Origin: DATJHM01 sp963777355
GTDB taxonomy: Bacteria; Chloroflexota; Ktedonobacteria; Ktedonobacterales; Ktedonobacteraceae
Assembly: GCA_963777355.1 (NCBI GenBank)
Contig: CAVZQK010000006.1
Coordinates: 1 to 64,000 of the forward strand
Direction: 5' to 3'
Length of the DNA: 64,000 bases
The notes beneath the pieces were generated by a model. The model had not been told where the DNA came from. It saw only the letters and a list, made by a program, of their open reading frames with translations, and did not search any database. This document shows positions 1-8,209 of the stretch, one piece after another; position 1 is the first letter of the stretch, and every line of letters begins with the position of its first letter. The position numbers and the translations under genes are program-made.

Positions 1-468
1 GAGCTGCCAGCCGATGATGATGCATGCAATAGGTAATGAGAAGAAGATGACCTCGAAGCCAATTGTATGTAATATATTGTGAGCAGTGTTTGCTGACTCT
101 CCAGGGGCGGCAGGGATAAAGATGCTGTCGTTAATAAATGCCAGACCGACAAGCAAGAGCAAGGTGGTGCTTGCAAGTAATGGAGAATGCTTTATTACTG
201 TTTTCACCTGCTGGTAGAAACCGAGCGCGAAGAGGATGAGTAGCAGGCCCAGAATCATGAAATTAGCACTCTGAATCCAGCCATTTGCCCCGATTTCAAG
301 ATAGCTAATCGGCTGACTCATGGCTGAGTAACCGGGCTTGAAAAAGCTATCAAGCATAAAGACCACGACAAAGAGGATCGGGCCAACGACGCCTGCCCAG
401 ATGCAGAGATGCAGTGCCACGCTCCGTTTTCTGCTGATCGATGCCGATATAATGCTAAGATCTTCCAT
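1..468 (-). CDS. DUF998 family membrane protein (3' end outside window)
   Basis: The reading frame opens with an ATG at the right end of the feature, preceded by AAGGAG at a good distance, and runs off the left edge of the window, so only the first 156 codons are visible. The translation has hydrophobic segments around residues 22-40, 68-86, 96-115 and 138-156, and the stretch PGYSAMSQPISYLEIGANGW followed by IQSANF, which is the hallmark loop of DUF998 integral membrane proteins. The biochemical role of the family is not established. It stands alone, divergent from the deaminase gene that follows. The family call is fairly safe; function is unknown. Confidence 0.8.
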   Translation of the reverse strand, partial: MEDLSIISASISRKRSVALHLCIWAGVVGPILFVVVFMLDSFFKPGYSAMSQPISYLEIGANGWIQSANFMILGLLLILFALGFYQQVKTVIKHSPLLASTTLLLLVGLAFINDSIFIPAAPGESANTAHNILHTIGFEVIFFSLPIACIIIGWQL

Positions 469-810
469 AATAGAGACTCCTTTTTTGAGAAGCATTTCTT
501 TTAACACAAGTATACCCTGCGAAAGGAGAAAAATGCCCCGCCTGGAGAAGGGGATGAGACCCGCCTAAAGGCCTGTTTTCCCAGGTAACAAGCGCTTCTT
601 TTATTGCTCCATATGACCATCTCCGCGAGAGGCTTAGCTGTCCAACCCTTGCCCCCTATTTTGGTCCACGTGATCGGGCAGGAAGATGAGTCGTCGGCTG
701 TGTCTTTAGAAAAACGAGAATTGTGGCATTCAACAACTAAGTTCTTCGGGGAAGAAGAGAGAAACCCCTGCTAAGTGTTCTAAATAGTTTGTTACAGCAA
801 GGAGAGCTTG
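469..810. other. Divergent intergenic region
   Basis: This gap holds the SD of the leftward DUF998 gene and the AAGGAG of the rightward deaminase gene. A TATACT hexamer lies on the minus strand near 512-517, but no convincing -35 partner was found. Nothing else is recognisable. Confidence 0.4.
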
Positions 811-1308
811 ATGGAAACTGATCGCTTCTATCTTGAGCTTGCACTGGAAGAGGCAGAGCAGGCAGGCCGGGAGGGAACCTATCCTATTGGTGCGCTGATC
901 GTCGGGCCCGATGGGCGCATTCTCAGTCGGGCCCGTAACCGGGTCTATAGCCGTGGCGATTATACTGCTCACGCGGAAGTAGAGGCGATTCGGGGTGCAG
1001 GTGGGGCGCTTATGGAATCGGCCTATCGCGGGAAATGCATTTTGTATACGACAATGGAGCCATGCTTGATGTGTACTGGCGCTCTCCTCCTGGCACTCAT
1101 GACTCGCGTAGTTTGGGCCGCTAATGATCCAGATTATGGTGCTCTCCATGACCCATATCATGGAGGACTCTACCCTGCGTCACTCGCCTCTCTTCTGATA
1201 ACCGCAACACCGGAGCCGGCCATTGCTGCTCGTGTCGATGAACTGATGCAGCAGTGGATCGCCGATCCAAAGCCCACAAAGGCCTCCTGGATGAATGAGA
1301 GGAGATAG
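811..1308 (+). CDS. Nucleoside/CMP-type deaminase (tRNA-adenosine deaminase superfamily)
   Basis: A 165-residue zinc-dependent deaminase. The signature pair is present: HAE at residues 54-56 (one zinc ligand plus the proton-shuttling Glu) and PCLMC at 84-88 (two zinc cysteines), in the spacing typical of the cytidine/deoxycytidylate deaminase superfamily. TadA, guanine deaminase and related nucleoside deaminases share this core, and the residues visible do not settle the substrate. The ATG start is preferred over the TTG codon just before it because AAGGAG lies 6 nt upstream of the ATG and only 3 nt from the TTG. It appears monocistronic. The superfamily is certain; the substrate is not. Confidence 0.88.
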   Translation: METDRFYLELALEEAEQAGREGTYPIGALIVGPDGRILSRARNRVYSRGDYTAHAEVEAIRGAGGALMESAYRGKCILYTTMEPCLMCTGALLLALMTRVVWAANDPDYGALHDPYHGGLYPASLASLLITATPEPAIAARVDELMQQWIADPKPTKASWMNERR

Positions 1309-1460
1309 CCCCGACGCCCTCTCATTTTTTTGAATATCAGATCGGTTCAGTCATCGATTGCCTGGTAGGCCAGGGGCCAGAAATCGACATTGAAATGAAA
1401 TAGGCGGAAAGATAGAAGATGCTTACCAGAAAAGAGTAGGTATACCAGAAAAGGGAAGCT

Positions 1461-1787
1461 CTAGCTTATTGAAACTGGACTGTATACCTGGACCTCTCCT
1501 ATTACCATTGTGACGCCGCCGCTAGCAAAATTTTGTGTATCTCCACCTGCAGCCTGCCCTTCAGGGGATTGTAGTCCAGCTTGCAGAGCAGCCATATTTT
1601 CAAAATAGAGCTCCGCAATTAAGTAGTAGGGTGCTTGCTCTTGTGGATTAACCGCTGCTGGTTTATTCGCCGTGTAGCCCTTGAGTCCTGGGATTTTTGT
1701 GGCGAGAGGACCATGCGTTTGCTGGTAGTAACGGTCAAAAGCAGCGGGATCTTCAGGATGGCCGTAGAGTACGGTTAATTGGATCAT
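1461..1787 (-). CDS. EthD domain protein
   Basis: A 108-residue protein made of one EthD / dimeric alpha-beta barrel domain. The N-terminus reads MIQLTVLYGHPEDPAAFDRY followed by a HGPL motif near residue 26, the pattern seen in EthD proteins, which are small ferredoxin-like-fold proteins. EthD itself is needed for ether degradation in Rhodococcus, but most homologues have no proven reaction. The start is supported by AGGAGAG about 8 nt upstream. It is a single gene with no operon partner. Confidence 0.8.
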   Translation of the reverse strand: MIQLTVLYGHPEDPAAFDRYYQQTHGPLATKIPGLKGYTANKPAAVNPQEQAPYYLIAELYFENMAALQAGLQSPEGQAAGGDTQNFASGGVTMVIGEVQVYSPVSIS

Positions 1788-2014
1788 GATGTTCTTCTCT
1801 CCTGTGAGCGAAATAGCGTTTCATTACGGCATCGATTTTAGAAACTTAGCAACTGACAAGTAAAGTATACTCTATTCGTTGTTTGGGGAAAAGGGGGGGA
1901 TGGTTGTTTTTCTCCCTTCTCGCTTTATGGGATTTACAGAAGTAGCGGGCTGAACACTCTCGAAACGCGCCCGCTCAATGCACAAAAATGCATATTTTGC
2001 GAAATAATAGAGAT

Positions 2015-2052
2015 AATCGTGCATTGACAATGCGCGAATCGTGCATTATACT
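2015..2052 (+). promoter_or_regulatory. Sigma-70-type promoter with direct-repeat operator for the GH54 gene
   Basis: TTGACA (2024-2029) and TATACT (2047-2052) are separated by exactly 17 nt. The 11-mer AATCGTGCATT occurs twice, at 2015-2025 and 2037-2047, 22 bp apart (two helical turns). The copies overlap the -35 and -10 boxes respectively, a geometry that suggests a repressor site. The transcript would have a leader of about 270 nt before the GH54 start codon. Confidence 0.7.
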
Positions 2053-2330
2053 TTACTCATCACCTCTGAGAAGCTGGAGGGGGAACCACTCTTCTCTCGT
2101 GAAGAACAGCCCGGCCATAGGGAAGTCTTGACAGCGTTCGTCACAACTCCTCTCAAGGGCTTGTGTGTCTGTTCGTTGAGCGTTTCTCTCGCATCCTGGC
2201 TCGTGCAGGCCCATCGCAACCTCGTTCCATCTATTTTCGCACCCTTTCACGGCTCTCGCCTCAGAGAGACTGAGGCTGACAACAATGATGTTTGTACATC
2301 CATTCTGGAGATTGGAAAGGACTCAAGGAC

Positions 2331-3911
2331 GTGAAACTATCTACCCTCAACCCTCAATATCTGTCCTCTCGCAACTGGAGAACCGTTCGGGCACTCGTGA
2401 CTATTGTAGGTCTCATTGTCGTTGCACTTGGCATTATCGGGGCACTTGGCATGACTGGCACACCGGTTCATGCGGCTGGGTCGCAGCCCTGCGATATTTA
2501 TGCATCTGGCAACACGCCGTGTGTTGCTGCCCATAGCACGGTGCGCGCCCTGTTCAGTGCCTACACCGGGAATCTGTATCAGGTCAGGCGCGCATCGGAT
2601 AATGCAACGTCAAACATTGGCGTCCTGAGCGCAGGCGGCTATGCCAATGCTGCCGCGCAAGATTCATTTTGTGCGGGCACGAACTGCGTCATCACCATTA
2701 TTTACGACCAGTCCGGGCATGGCAACGATCTCACCCAGGCTCCCGCTGGCGGAGCAGCTGGCGGCCCTGATCGTCTCGCGAACGCGAACGCGCTGCCCTT
2801 GACGGTTGGTGGTCACCACGTCTACGGCGTCTACGTGGCTCCTGGCACCGGGTACCGCAACGACCACACATCGGGCATCGCCACTGGCGACAATTCCGAG
2901 GGCGAGTACGCGATCTTCGACGGTACCCACTTCAACGGCGGATGCTGCTTCGACTATGGCAACGCCGAGACGAGCAACGACGATACTGGCAACGGCCACA
3001 TGGAAGCCATCTACTTCGGAAATATCAAAGTATGGGGCTTCGGTTCTGGCAATGGTCCCTGGGTCATGGCAGATCTCGAAAACGGTCTTTTTTCTGGAGT
3101 AAACACTGGTCTCAACAGTGGTGACCAGAGCATCACCTCTCACTACGTTACCGCGATGGTGAAGGGTGGACCCAATCTCTGGGCAATCAAGGCGGGCGAT
3201 GCGCAATCTGGGAGCCTGACCACGATGTACAGTGGAGCTCGTCCTAACGTCTCAGGGTACAACCCCATGCATAAAGAAGGCGCTATTATTCTGGGTATTG
3301 GCGGTGACAATAGCAACGGTTCAGCAGGTTCCTTCTTCGAGGGCGCGATGACGTCCGGCTACCCCTCGGACGCAACCGAAAACGCGGTTCAGGCCAACAT
3401 CGTCGCCGTTGGTTACACTCCATACGTGTTCTCCGCGCTGGCACCTGGTACTCGGTTGTCGCTACAGGCGACTACTCCATGCTGCACTGGGGATTACATT
3501 CGCCACGACGATAGCGATACTAAGGTAGTGATCTCGCCAATCACCTCCAGTAGTTCGGCCACCGACAAAGCTGATGCCACCTGGATCGTGCATGCCGGAC
3601 TAGCTAACACCTCGTGCATCTCCTTCGAGTCGGCCAACAACGCTGGACAGTACCTGCGCCACTCTGGCTTCCAACTCTACCTGAATGCCAATGACAACAG
3701 CACCCTGTTCGCGCAGGACGCCACATTCTGTCCACAACCAGGAGTCAACGGCCAGGGCTACTCCTTCTATGCACTGATGTACTCTGACCGATACATCCGG
3801 CACTACAACTATACAGTGTATGCGGCCAGCGATGGCGGGTCGAATACCTTCGACAACACCGCCTTTTGGACTGCCGACGTCACCTGGGTAGTGGCCTCGC
3901 CGTGGGCATAG
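2331..3911 (+). CDS. abfB: Secreted GH54 alpha-L-arabinofuranosidase with CBM42 domain
   Basis: Releases terminal arabinofuranosyl units from arabinan or arabinoxylan outside the cell. A signal peptide with a basic n-region and hydrophobic core covers residues 14-40, with likely cleavage near VHAAG. The GH54 catalytic domain fills residues ~51-375. The predicted nucleophile is Glu250 (MADLENG) and the acid/base Asp326 (IGGDNS); their 76-residue spacing equals that of the characterised Aspergillus enzyme (Glu221/Asp297, from memory). A CBM42 (AbfB) arabinose-binding trefoil follows, at ~385-526. The GTG start is chosen because AAAGGA lies 9 nt upstream and it keeps the signal peptide; a TTG 13 codons earlier lacks an SD. 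It stands alone behind a regulated-looking promoter. Confidence 0.92.
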   Translation: MKLSTLNPQYLSSRNWRTVRALVTIVGLIVVALGIIGALGMTGTPVHAAGSQPCDIYASGNTPCVAAHSTVRALFSAYTGNLYQVRRASDNATSNIGVLSAGGYANAAAQDSFCAGTNCVITIIYDQSGHGNDLTQAPAGGAAGGPDRLANANALPLTVGGHHVYGVYVAPGTGYRNDHTSGIATGDNSEGEYAIFDGTHFNGGCCFDYGNAETSNDDTGNGHMEAIYFGNIKVWGFGSGNGPWVMADLENGLFSGVNTGLNSGDQSITSHYVTAMVKGGPNLWAIKAGDAQSGSLTTMYSGARPNVSGYNPMHKEGAIILGIGGDNSNGSAGSFFEGAMTSGYPSDATENAVQANIVAVGYTPYVFSALAPGTRLSLQATTPCCTGDYIRHDDSDTKVVISPITSSSSATDKADATWIVHAGLANTSCISFESANNAGQYLRHSGFQLYLNANDNSTLFAQDATFCPQPGVNGQGYSFYALMYSDRYIRHYNYTVYAASDGGSNTFDNTAFWTADVTWVVASPWA

Positions 3912-3947
3912 CGGAATCCTGACAGATTTCGGTAATGAACACACGAC

Positions 3948-3987
3948 GCTCAGTCGTATCGTGGGTATACTCGCGATACGACTGGGC
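3948..3987. terminator. Long stem-loop after the GH54 gene
   Basis: CAGTCGTATCG at 3951-3961 pairs perfectly with CGATACGACTG at 3974-3984 across a 12-nt loop; three further outer pairs (one G-U) extend the stem to 14 bp. There is no U-tract on either side, so it is either a transcript-protecting 3' structure or a factor-dependent terminator. Confidence 0.45.
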
Positions 3988-4051
3988 ATCAATCGACATG
4001 ACGCAAAGCAGTAGCTAAGACCTCTCCTATTCTTTCATCACCTTTTTGGCT

Positions 4052-4091
4052 GACAAAATGCTAGACGCGGCATTCTGCCAGCCATTTTGTC
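4052..4091. terminator. Second stem-loop between convergent genes
   Basis: GACAAAATG (4052-4060) pairs with CATTTTGTC (4083-4091). The enclosed segment can form a smaller GGCA/TGCC hairpin. It lies just beyond the stop of the leftward membrane-protein gene, so it may end transcripts from either side. No strong U-tract is seen. Confidence 0.35.
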
Positions 4092-4150
4092 ATACTCTCT
4101 GAACCACCTCAGAAAGACAATTTCTTAGCGTGGTTTTTCGGGTTCTTACA

Positions 4151-5110
4151 CTATGCAATGTACACGATGATGTAGTATCCGTATATGGCGAGGAGAAGAA
4201 GCACGATCGCCGAGCCAATGGCAGACGGACCAAACCAGCGGCCCTGGAGAGCCAGCTTCTCCTGGTTGTGCTCGACTGAATCCTCGCGCCTATCAAGCGC
4301 CCAGATCGTAGAGCGCATGCCCTGGGGCATCCACCAGTGGGGCTTGTGTCCCTTCGCAATCCAGCGACGGCAAAAGAACATCATATTGGCACTCAGTACC
4401 GGCCTCGTGATGCGCTTTACCGCGAAGCCAGCGACGATACCAAGAATGAATGCGTCATAATTGTCTGTATAGAGCTTCGCAGCGAGAGAGGGATGTGCGC
4501 TGAGTTGTGGTTCAAGCCAGCCCGCATGCAGCGTGGTATGGAAGAATGGTAATACCCACAGGAACATCGGAATTGCAATCAACGTACCCAGGAGGAGTAC
4601 GATGAAGGGGATCGCGACTTCTTGTGCCGTGGTAACTGGCTTATATCGTGAGGGGAGAAGCGGGATGCGCAGAAGGAAGCGATCGAGCGTGCCTGGCTTA
4701 GATTCCTGAGTCTTCTCTTCATACTTCAGAGAATCGAAGCCAATCTGCTGGTAGAGCAGCAGTGCCATAAGACCTTCCATGAACGGTCTTACGACGTGCC
4801 GGATGTCATTCCATTGCCTGATCGAAAGCCACGGAGCTACGCCACCGTGAGAGACATCACCGCTCAGCAGGTGATCCCATAGATACTTGATATTCCAGAG
4901 ATGAAAGTCAATATGCTGACCAAAGAGCGTGGTTACGACATGTTGGCCAGAGAGCCATTGCGTCAGGATAAAGTAGAGGGCAATCATCGATAGCTTGCCG
5001 ATATGCCCAAAGAACAGACCATAGAGCTGGCTCTGGGTGAAATTGAGTAGCTTGTACCTACCCTTGCTTTTAGGAAGCTCGACGTGGGCTTCCGTGACAT
5101 TCGCGCTCAT
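4151..5110 (-). CDS. Multi-pass membrane protein of unknown function
   Basis: A 319-residue protein I do not recognise. Hydrophobic segments lie near residues 38-55, 125-140, 170-195, 220-235 and 295-316, so four to five transmembrane helices are likely, with a polar N-terminus and charged loops rich in Arg and Lys. The ATG at the right end is chosen over a start 12 codons upstream because GGAGG lies 8 nt before it and the extra N-terminal residues look non-coding. It stands alone between the GH54 gene (convergent) and a sensor-like gene (divergent). No conserved catalytic motif was found. Confidence 0.7.
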   Translation of the reverse strand: MSANVTEAHVELPKSKGRYKLLNFTQSQLYGLFFGHIGKLSMIALYFILTQWLSGQHVVTTLFGQHIDFHLWNIKYLWDHLLSGDVSHGGVAPWLSIRQWNDIRHVVRPFMEGLMALLLYQQIGFDSLKYEEKTQESKPGTLDRFLLRIPLLPSRYKPVTTAQEVAIPFIVLLLGTLIAIPMFLWVLPFFHTTLHAGWLEPQLSAHPSLAAKLYTDNYDAFILGIVAGFAVKRITRPVLSANMMFFCRRWIAKGHKPHWWMPQGMRSTIWALDRREDSVEHNQEKLALQGRWFGPSAIGSAIVLLLLAIYGYYIIVYIA

Positions 5111-5399
5111 GTTTGCAGCCTCCACACATGGTAGCACCCTGCTCATAGCGAGCCCCGGAGAACCTACTAGTGAACACCAATTTGTAGATGCACTTCTTCG
5201 ACAGTATGTTCCTCCTTTTTAATACGAATAGGTTTATCTATAAGTTGATGTACTAGATACCAATGATGCTGTTCCCTATCTACAAGCAACTCGTATGGTC
5301 CTATTCTTCTTCCCAAATGGAACGATTTTCGTTATATTAGATAATGTTCTCTTTGTGATTGCATTCTTTGCACCATCCGAAGGTACGATAAAAGAAGCC

Positions 5400-5437
5400 T
5401 TGACATGTTTTGACCTTTTTGTACTAAGGTAAAGGAG
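5400..5437 (+). promoter_or_regulatory. Putative promoter and SD of the HAMP protein gene
   Basis: TTGACA at 5400-5405 and TACTAA at 5422-5427 (16-nt spacer, imperfect -10) precede AAAGGAG at 5431-5437, which sits 6 nt before the ATG at 5444. The very short leader implied by this -10 makes the promoter tentative; the SD is clear. Confidence 0.4.
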
Positions 5438-5443
5438 TCTTGT

Positions 5444-6922
5444 ATGATGAACGAACCACCTTATTTTTCGCCCGAAGACATGGAAAAGGCACAACCAGCT
5501 ACTATTATGCCGCTAAAGAAAAAGGGGATAATCTCACGAGCTATAGAGACCTGGTTACGTTTCACAGGGGCCAGCTATGAACAAGCCGGGACCTCAATAG
5601 AAGAACAGGAGCGTGTACGTCACTCACGGCTACTAAGCGCTATCCTCTTCTGTAGTGGAATCACCATCTTGTTTCTGATCCCCACTGCGATACCGGTTCC
5701 CAGCTATTGGATACCTATTATCCTCAATCTTTTTTTTAGTGCAGTTGCACTTGTGCTTAACCGCTCAGGGAAAGTAACGATAGCTGGTATCTTTTTTGTT
5801 CTGGCGATTGATGTCACGCTCATCATAGGTCAAGTCACACTGCCTACAGGTATTAGAAATAGCAATATCCCTGATTTTGATCTTTTCATCCTCCCTATTT
5901 TAATCAGCGGTATTATTCTTCCGAAACGGCTCATTCCTTTTATTGCCCTCATGCATATTGCTATCATTATCACTTTATTTAATGTGTTACCTCACGATGT
6001 GCTACTTACTGAGGAGATCAAGGTCAATCAAGGCGGTTTTGCTTATTCTGAGTTAAGTGATGCCATAATTATTCAGATTGTCGGTTCGGCTATTGCCTGG
6101 TTAGGTGCCTGGAGTGTGGATAAAGCCTTGCAGCGTGCTAGCCGTGCGGAAGATCTGGCGCAAGCGCGTCAGCGCCTCCAAAGGCAGAGCTTACAGCTTA
6201 TTGAGCAGAAGCAGCGCCTGGATTATGGTATTGATATCGTTAAAAATGCGCAGGCTCGTTTCGCAAACGGAGATTTCAAGGCCCGTGCCAGGTTACAAGA
6301 CAATGAACTTGCTCCCCTCGCGATAAGCTTCAATTTACTTGCCGAACGTATGAACCGCATTACACAGGTAGCACAAGATTACACTCGCCTGGAGCAGGCG
6401 TTAAAACAGCTTTTGGATGTACAACAAACCCTCATGTATGGGGGTACCATAAAATCATACCAGCCCACAGGGACTCTTGTTGACCGTATGCAACCTATCA
6501 TTCAGCGTTGTTACCAACTTAGTAGCGTGATTACACAAAACCGCTCTTCTTTGGAGATGATAGGGAAGGATCTGACTCATGAGCAGGCGCTGGTGACTGA
6601 ATTGAATGGTGTCCTCTCTCAACTCTTCTCAGCAACCGATATCCTTTCCAAATGGAATGACACAAACGAAAATCGGTCCTCCCATTCTGGCTCACTCTTT
6701 GGTCCCTCTCAAGAAATGAGCTCATCAGTAATATCAGTCTATTTAGATAAGCAGATTCGGCTCCTTGAAAAAGCACAACAGATAGCAGCCCATCTTGATC
6801 AGCAGAAGAAACAAACCTTACAGGAAATGAAGCACCTCACTGGCCTATTACCTGGTTTCCCCTCTTCGGGGGCGATTTCCTCTAGAGGCGCAAACAAAAG
6901 CGACGAAGGCAGATCTGTATGA
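5444..6922 (+). CDS. Membrane-bound HAMP-type sensor without an output domain
   Basis: A 492-residue protein. Residues 1-55 are cytosolic, six hydrophobic helices follow between ~62 and ~230, then a coiled-coil/HAMP-like stretch (~240-320, with ARFANGDFKARA as the recognisable HAMP core) and a long helical, Gln-rich tail. No kinase, cyclase, GGDEF or methyl-accepting signature is visible, so the output partner is unknown. The gene starts at ATG 5444, 6 nt after AAAGGAG. A second, broken copy of this architecture lies on the other strand at 47.0-48.2 kb (shared WxRF/T-RxxRLLS region), so it belongs to a small family in this genome. It is probably monocistronic. Confidence 0.75.
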   Translation: MMNEPPYFSPEDMEKAQPATIMPLKKKGIISRAIETWLRFTGASYEQAGTSIEEQERVRHSRLLSAILFCSGITILFLIPTAIPVPSYWIPIILNLFFSAVALVLNRSGKVTIAGIFFVLAIDVTLIIGQVTLPTGIRNSNIPDFDLFILPILISGIILPKRLIPFIALMHIAIIITLFNVLPHDVLLTEEIKVNQGGFAYSELSDAIIIQIVGSAIAWLGAWSVDKALQRASRAEDLAQARQRLQRQSLQLIEQKQRLDYGIDIVKNAQARFANGDFKARARLQDNELAPLAISFNLLAERMNRITQVAQDYTRLEQALKQLLDVQQTLMYGGTIKSYQPTGTLVDRMQPIIQRCYQLSSVITQNRSSLEMIGKDLTHEQALVTELNGVLSQLFSATDILSKWNDTNENRSSHSGSLFGPSQEMSSSVISVYLDKQIRLLEKAQQIAAHLDQQKKQTLQEMKHLTGLLPGFPSSGAISSRGANKSDEGRSV

Positions 6923-7272
6923 CCTGCTCCAGTCAAGCATACAGGTGAATGAATGCTCTCTCAATAAAGCGCTTTATCCGCTTTTCCGCTAAAAAGTAAG
7001 TATAGCTTCCCTCTGGAGTAATGAATACTCAGACCTTTCTTAGTAGTACATTCTAGTAGAATAAACTAGAGCACTTTAAACTCTCTTTCTTGTGAGAATT
7101 GATTTTTCTTGCATATATCTTCTCTTTTTTGCATACTTACTAGCCGTTCTTCCTATCTTCTGTACATGTGACTTAAAATGTGAGTATCTTATAAATTAGA
7201 GATAGATTTATTATTGGAGTGAGTAGAAGTCTATTTAAGTCTTCGTGCCATAGGAAAGGTAACACTACTGTC
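6923..7272. other. AT-rich intergenic region
   Basis: AT-rich sequence with a short AAAGCGCTTT palindrome near 6966. TATAAA near 7190 could be a -10 box for the H-NOX gene, but no clear -35 was found. No RNA gene or ORF is supported. Confidence 0.35.
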
Positions 7273-8163
7273 GTGAAAGGCATCATTTTTGTTGTCTGGG
7301 AAAAATACCTGGATGAGCGTTTTGGTTCAAATTTTCTTAAAAAGTATCGAGACGCAATTGGTGAGGGTCCTGAAGCTCTCCCGATGACCGGGCGTATCTA
7401 CCCTGATGAATTATTAGTCAAGGGTCTTGGTACTGCTAGCCGGATGACAATGCTATCGGAAGATCGTTTGCTGGTTGAGTATGGCCGCTATTTTATGATT
7501 AATGGTCTGGTTGAATATCTCTGCGGCTATCTCCTGGCGCAATCCTGGAATGCCTATGATCTTCTTCTTCAGATGCGTGACGCCCATGCACAAATGCGCA
7601 GAACACCAGAAGGCTTAACTCCTCCATTGTTTAATTATGAGGTCCTTTCAGGTGATCATAATCATATGATTCTGACCTATGAGAGTGATCGTCAACTCTG
7701 TTCACTTTTAGAAGGTTGTATCTATGGGGCTGCCGAGCGTTTTGGTGAGCGGGCCTATGTGCGCCAACTTTCCTGCCTCAAGCAAGGCGATGCCTTCTGC
7801 CGAGTTGAGGTCCGATTTGAGGGCGAGTCCTGGGCGAAAAGAGCCACTCCGCAGATGATTGCTCAGGAGAAACAACGGCTCTCGAAACAGGGCGTCTCAA
7901 ATCTGATCTTACAAGCGCTGCCAGCCGATGCGGAAGGTGCAGTGACGCTTGCTGGCATTAAAAATGTTGTTGATCAACACCAAGGGCCGTATTTCCCTGA
8001 GATCTATAAAGAGCAGCGCCATCTCGCCCCTCTTCACATTTCCCAAATCTATACGGCTATTGCCAAACTACAGCAGGTCGGACTGGTGGCCAGTACGAGT
8101 AATCAGCCCGGTGATACTTTCGAGACCCGCCGCTACTGGCGTGCCCCCACGACTGATCGGTAG
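7273..8163 (+). CDS. H-NOX haem domain protein with C-terminal winged helix
   Basis: A 296-residue protein. Residues 1-~185 match the H-NOX (haem NO/O2-binding) fold. It opens with (M)KGIIF; His105 in RDAHAQM aligns with the proximal haem-ligand His, followed by the expected LTPP; the diagnostic YxSxR haem-propionate motif is intact (Tyr136, Ser138, Arg140). Residues ~200-296 look like a PadR-type winged helix-turn-helix (ISQIYTAIAKLQQVGLV followed by a basic wing ending RRYWR). Known H-NOX proteins are stand-alone or fused to chemoreceptors and cyclases, so a direct DNA-binding output would be unusual. GTG 7273 is chosen because the domain begins there; AGGAAAGG lies 13 nt upstream, which is long. 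The target genes are not evident. Confidence 0.8.
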   Translation: MKGIIFVVWEKYLDERFGSNFLKKYRDAIGEGPEALPMTGRIYPDELLVKGLGTASRMTMLSEDRLLVEYGRYFMINGLVEYLCGYLLAQSWNAYDLLLQMRDAHAQMRRTPEGLTPPLFNYEVLSGDHNHMILTYESDRQLCSLLEGCIYGAAERFGERAYVRQLSCLKQGDAFCRVEVRFEGESWAKRATPQMIAQEKQRLSKQGVSNLILQALPADAEGAVTLAGIKNVVDQHQGPYFPEIYKEQRHLAPLHISQIYTAIAKLQQVGLVASTSNQPGDTFETRRYWRAPTTDR

Positions 8164-8209
8164 CGGCTGCCCTGCTCCCTTTATCTGAACTTACTGAAAG
8201 TCTGCTTAT

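Noticed and set aside
338..568. Rightward 76-codon frame
   Set aside because: It lies antisense to the DUF998 gene, has no SD and encodes nothing recognisable.
2664..3206. Leftward 180-codon frame inside the GH54 gene
   Set aside because: Pure antisense shadow of a well-supported gene, with no SD.
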